Source: an uncultured bacterium
GTDB lineage: Bacteria > Bacteroidota > Bacteroidia > Bacteroidales > Bacteroidaceae
DNA: 64,000 nucleotides
NCBI GenBank assembly: GCA_945829425.1
Contig: CALZUQ010000005.1
Location: 18,958 to 82,957 of the forward strand
Direction: 5' to 3'
This document shows positions 60,942 through 64,000 of the stretch, piece by piece (position 1 is the first letter of the stretch; the number at the start of each line of letters is the position of its first letter). The notes beneath the pieces were generated by a model that did not search any database, was not told where the DNA came from, and was given only the letters and a program-made list of their open reading frames with translations. The translations under genes were made by a program, and so were the position numbers.

Positions 60942-62516
60942 TCATTCTCTTTCCTCTTTAACAACAATTCTTTTTTGTTCTTTCGAATACACTTCCGGTA
61001 TTGTGTCTCCCAAATACCTTTGGATATAATCTTTTACACACATACTATAGACATACTGATTTTCGCTTAACCTTTTGCAATGCCTTAGTTTCTTTTTCAG
61101 TCCCCCTCCTGTAACACAGTAATCAACTGTCGCCACTCGGTATTCCCTATCCTGTTCTATTAATATATACTTCTGAAGCCCTTCGTCATAAACCATTACC
61201 TCTGTCACACGTGGAGAAGCATAAGGATCAACCTTAAACCGAATACCAGACACCTGGGGAAAATCGCCACTCTTTCCCGGCAGGGAGCTACAACAAGCCT
61301 CCAATGTTTCCACAATCAGCGAGCCTGGCACAGAAACAACACAAACATAGTTCTCGTATGGCAACAGCGAAATCAAATCACCATATGTTATCTCTCCCGC
61401 ACTTATTGCAGTGCGTAAGCCGCCAGCGTTTGTAATAGCCACCTCTGCTCCTGTCATGACACGATAGGCATCTGTTACGAGATCTCCAGCGTTTGTCTCC
61501 CTCTGCCTTGCAGATAACACATTGCTGTCATCGTGTATCCTCAAGGTGTAGGGGCTATAGCAAACCTTTTCATTCACTTTTTTTTCCATCAGCCTCTTTA
61601 TGCTGTCCGTAGTAAAAGCCACAGCATCATCCAATTTCAGAGGAATGCTTTTATCTATCAACTCTGTTGTTATCTCCCCTGTCGGCTTTATACGTATCAC
61701 CCCAATATTCTCAAAAAGGGTTCCCGTCTGCACTACAGGCACATCTTTACCCTCCTTGTCGCGCACGCTCTTCTCAACGACGACAGAATGCGAGTGACCG
61801 TCCAACAACACATCAATCCCCGTTGTCTTTTTTATCAGGTCATGCGAGTTAGCATGTCGCATACCGCCATTCTCTCCAAGATGTGCCAACACTACGACAT
61901 AATCAGCGCCTGCCCTTCTTGCGTCATCAACATTCCTTTGCACCACCTGATACAATGAGTCCTGGCACAAATGATAAAGCTGTCTTCCTTCCTTATCATA
62001 GAACGCCATACCCTCAGTAAACAATGTCGTAGGCGTCGTAACTCCTACAAAAGCAACTCTTCTCTTCCCGCAACATCTCATTATATATGGACTATACACA
62101 TACCCGCCAGTCACCATATCTCTCATATTAACACAAGTTACAGGAACCTTCGCAGAACGCAGCAGCTCAAACATCCTCTCATCCCCAAAGTCAAACTCAT
62201 GGTTCCCCAATGTCACAGCATCATAACCAACGTTACGCATCAGATCAGCAATATATTGACCACCAGAGACTGCACCTGCCGTACCACCTTGTAGATAGTC
62301 CCCACAAGACACCACGACGACATCAGCGACAGCTGACAAAGAATCCCTTAATCCTGCAAGACGAGCATATCCATCTATATTACAATGTACGTCATTCTCC
62401 TGAAGAATAACAATATCCCTTTCCCACTCTTTCTCCACACGCTTTCCTTCGCCGCAACAAATCATGGAGAAAGCCACTACTATTATTGATATTATCGTTA
62501 ATCCACTTTTCTGCAT
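60942..62516 (-). CDS. 5'-nucleotidase/UDP-sugar hydrolase family lipoprotein
   Basis: 524 residues. The N-terminus MQKSGLTIISIIVVAFSMICC has a lipobox-like end. The metallophosphatase domain shows ENDVHCN, SCGDYLQGG, GNHEFDFGD, HLGENGGMRH and DGHSHSV; the C-terminal 5'-nucleotidase domain shows TNAGGLRTAI (usual NxGxxR) and GDLISLLPYEN. It hydrolyses nucleotides or UDP-sugars in the periplasm for salvage. Length is typical. It is transcribed towards the satellite. Confidence 0.92.
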   Translation of the reverse strand: MQKSGLTIISIIVVAFSMICCGEGKRVEKEWERDIVILQENDVHCNIDGYARLAGLRDSLSAVADVVVVSCGDYLQGGTAGAVSGGQYIADLMRNVGYDAVTLGNHEFDFGDERMFELLRSAKVPVTCVNMRDMVTGGYVYSPYIMRCCGKRRVAFVGVTTPTTLFTEGMAFYDKEGRQLYHLCQDSLYQVVQRNVDDARRAGADYVVVLAHLGENGGMRHANSHDLIKKTTGIDVLLDGHSHSVVVEKSVRDKEGKDVPVVQTGTLFENIGVIRIKPTGEITTELIDKSIPLKLDDAVAFTTDSIKRLMEKKVNEKVCYSPYTLRIHDDSNVLSARQRETNAGDLVTDAYRVMTGAEVAITNAGGLRTAISAGEITYGDLISLLPYENYVCVVSVPGSLIVETLEACCSSLPGKSGDFPQVSGIRFKVDPYASPRVTEVMVYDEGLQKYILIEQDREYRVATVDYCVTGGGLKKKLRHCKRLSENQYVYSMCVKDYIQRYLGDTIPEVYSKEQKRIVVKEERE

Positions 62517-62587
62517 TGTGTGTCACAAAAATGCCTGCATCGTACCATTTTGCCAATAAGCTACCACGGAACTTCCAAGTATTATTT

Positions 62588-62625
62588 TTTAGTAGGTGTA
62601 CATATCACATTGCACACCTACTAAA
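62588..62625. other. Hairpin between fucO and the nucleotidase gene
   Basis: TTTAGTAGGTGT pairs perfectly with ACACCTACTAAA around 14 bases. It lies just after the fucO stop codon; without a T tract on the minus strand its role as terminator is uncertain. Confidence 0.5.
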
Positions 62626-62627
62626 TA

Positions 62628-63785
62628 CTAAAACGCTTTATTATACAAAACCTCAATATCCTCTATTGATGTAGGACGAGGATTACCTCCTGTGCATACA
62701 TCGTTGAATGCATCAATAGCAAGCTGATGCAAGTCCTCTTTCCGCACTCCTATCTCATGTAATTTCTGTGGTATGGCAATGCTTAGAGAAAGCGAACGCA
62801 CAGCATCTACAGCAGCTTTAACACCTTCTTCCACAGACAAGCCTAAGGTATCAACTCCCATCGCCTTTGCTATATCAAGATATTTCGGAGCAGCAGAAGA
62901 CTCTGCGTTATACTCCATTACGTATGGCAACAGCAAGGCATTAGCAACACCATGTGGAGTATCATAATGCGCACCAAGTGGATGTGCCATAGAGTGAACT
63001 ATTCCTAAGCCTACATTACTAAATCCCATACCAGCGATATACTGTGCTTGAGCCATCGCCTCTCTCGCGACTGGATCATTGCCGTTATCTACAGCTGCCT
63101 TCAAGTTCTTTGCTATCATCTCTATAGCCTTTATCTCCAACATATCCGACATAAGCCAAGCACCAGGAGTAATAAAACTCTCAATAGCATGTGTCAGTGC
63201 ATCCATACCTGTCGCAGCAGTCAAACCCTTCGGCATAGAATACATCAGTTCAGGATCAATGAGAGCAACACAAGGAATATCATTAGGATCTACACAGACC
63301 ATCTTCTTCTTAGCTTCCTCGTCGATAATGACATAGTTTATAGTAACCTCTGCCGCTGTTCCTGCCGTAGTAGGAAGAGCAAAGGTAGGAACAGCCTTAT
63401 TCTTCGTGTCTGCCACACCTTCCAATGACTTGACATCGGAGAAATCAGGGTTGTTAAAGACAATTCCAATACCCTTGGCTGTATCTATTGCTGAGCCACC
63501 ACCAAGAGCAACGATAAAATCAGCTCCTGACTCAGTAAACGCCTTTACACCATTCTGTACGTTAGAAATAGTAGGATTAGCCTTTACGTCACTAAATATC
63601 TCAAAAGGAATACCGTTTTTCTCAAAAACCTCAACTACCTTATCAGCCACCTTAAAGCGTATAAGGTCTTTGTCTGTCACGAAGAAAGCCTTTTTATATC
63701 CTCTCCGTATTGCTTCTACTGCAATGTTTTCACGACACCCTGCACCAAAGTAAGATGTCTCGTTAAGTATCATTCTGTGTGTCAT
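62628..63785 (-). CDS. fucO: Lactaldehyde reductase (iron-dependent alcohol dehydrogenase)
   Basis: 385 residues, group III alcohol dehydrogenase. The start MTHRMILNETSYFGAG, the NAD-binding GGGSAIDTAKGIGI, the metal-binding stretch ATGMDALTHAIESF with MAHPLGAHYDTPHGVANA, and the end DDVCTGGNPR match FucO closely along the whole length. It reduces L-lactaldehyde to 1,2-propanediol during fermentation of rhamnose or fucose, which fits a pectin-using organism. No rhamnose or fucose genes are in the window. The upstream 160 bases are very AT-rich with no clear promoter. Confidence 0.94.
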   Translation of the reverse strand: MTHRMILNETSYFGAGCRENIAVEAIRRGYKKAFFVTDKDLIRFKVADKVVEVFEKNGIPFEIFSDVKANPTISNVQNGVKAFTESGADFIVALGGGSAIDTAKGIGIVFNNPDFSDVKSLEGVADTKNKAVPTFALPTTAGTAAEVTINYVIIDEEAKKKMVCVDPNDIPCVALIDPELMYSMPKGLTAATGMDALTHAIESFITPGAWLMSDMLEIKAIEMIAKNLKAAVDNGNDPVAREAMAQAQYIAGMGFSNVGLGIVHSMAHPLGAHYDTPHGVANALLLPYVMEYNAESSAAPKYLDIAKAMGVDTLGLSVEEGVKAAVDAVRSLSLSIAIPQKLHEIGVRKEDLHQLAIDAFNDVCTGGNPRPTSIEDIEVLYNKAF

Positions 63786-63949
63786 AAATAGTAATTTTTA
63801 ATAAGTTAATAAAGATAATAGTTACTATAACAAGTTAAATTTTTATTGGTAAGTCGAATATATTTTGATAAGTTAGACAATAAAAAATAAATTGTCAACT
63901 ATAACGAGTTAGAAAGATATTTATAGGTTATAATTAATAAAAAGGCAAC

Positions 63950-63981
63950 AGAGCCTTGAGGTATTTATTCCTCAAGGCTCT
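63950..63981 (-). terminator. Terminator of a gene beyond the right edge
   Basis: AGAGCCTTGAGG pairs perfectly with CCTCAAGGCTCT (12 bp, 8-base loop). On the minus strand GTTGCCTTTTT follows, so it probably ends a minus-strand gene outside the window. Confidence 0.6.
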
Positions 63982-64000
63982 TGTTCTTGTGAAAGAAGGC

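Overview
The window looks like a chromosome segment of a Bacteroidota bacterium of the Prevotella group (Prevotella, Xylanibacter or Segatella type). The evidence is the repeated use of the Bacteroidetes -7 promoter element TAnnTTTG, with TTTG or TTG about 19-20 bases upstream at several genes. Other evidence is NigD-like lipoproteins, lipoproteins with a short lipobox, a TolC/adaptor/RND efflux set, an M6 protease with a Prevotella-style C-terminal tail, and a xylan gene set laid out like that of xylan-degrading Prevotella. No IS element, prophage or CRISPR array was found. Gene density is ordinary, but the spacers are unusually rich in short repeats.

Layout. 1-7 kb: the end of an unknown gene, a secreted M6 metalloprotease, a repeat-rich spacer, and a very large double sensor kinase on the minus strand. 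7-12.4 kb (minus): a cell-envelope operon (PASTA protein, RluD, D-Ala-D-Ala ligase, acyltransferase, lipoprotein) and rpmH. 12.6-24 kb (mostly plus): efp, a glycosyltransferase, radC, a decayed gene, a three-gene NigD / ECF sigma / dual-membrane anti-sigma cluster, a SufT-like protein, lpxH, a VanZ-like protein, a Na+ symporter, and a helix-hairpin-helix protein. 24-28 kb: tRNA-Phe, a second sensor kinase carrying an AraC-type half domain, tRNA-Pro and trpS. 28-37 kb (minus): a PII-like protein, an RND efflux pump with adaptor and TolC, and an S9 peptidase. 37-42 kb: divergent murF and folP-cdaA-dacB-like genes. 42-45.6 kb (minus): a solitary DNA methyltransferase and the pta-ackA acetate operon. 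45.8-51.9 kb: a xylan operon (GH67, GPH symporter, GH10, GH43). 52.4-52.85 kb: a probable structured non-coding RNA. 52.9-59.2 kb: an LRR protein, a tRNA/rRNA methyltransferase, and a secreted set of carbohydrate-active enzymes ending in a pectinesterase-like protein. 59.3-63.8 kb (minus): a small secreted protein with a structured leader, a DUF486 membrane protein, a 14-bp satellite, a 5'-nucleotidase and fucO.

How the parts work together. The xylan cluster should cut glucuronoxylan outside or at the cell surface (GH10, GH67), import oligomers by cation symport, and finish hydrolysis in the cytoplasm (GH43). pta-ackA makes ATP and acetate, and fucO would reduce lactaldehyde from deoxysugars such as the rhamnose or fucose of pectin. 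murF, ddl, the dacB-like protein and cdaA are cell-wall synthesis and c-di-AMP functions. The sigma / anti-sigma / NigD cluster is an envelope signalling device of the dual-membrane-spanning anti-sigma type known from Bacteroides.

Most notable patterns: (1) at least eleven intergenic tandem arrays with unrelated unit sequences but almost the same 21-23 bp period; (2) a dispersed TATATAATAAGGTGTA-like motif; (3) a fused double histidine kinase whose first module has Glu in place of the phospho-accepting His; (4) a kinase with an AraC half domain placed before its HisKA domain; (5) a promoter-to-terminator structured RNA; (6) a multi-helix leader in front of a small secreted protein gene.
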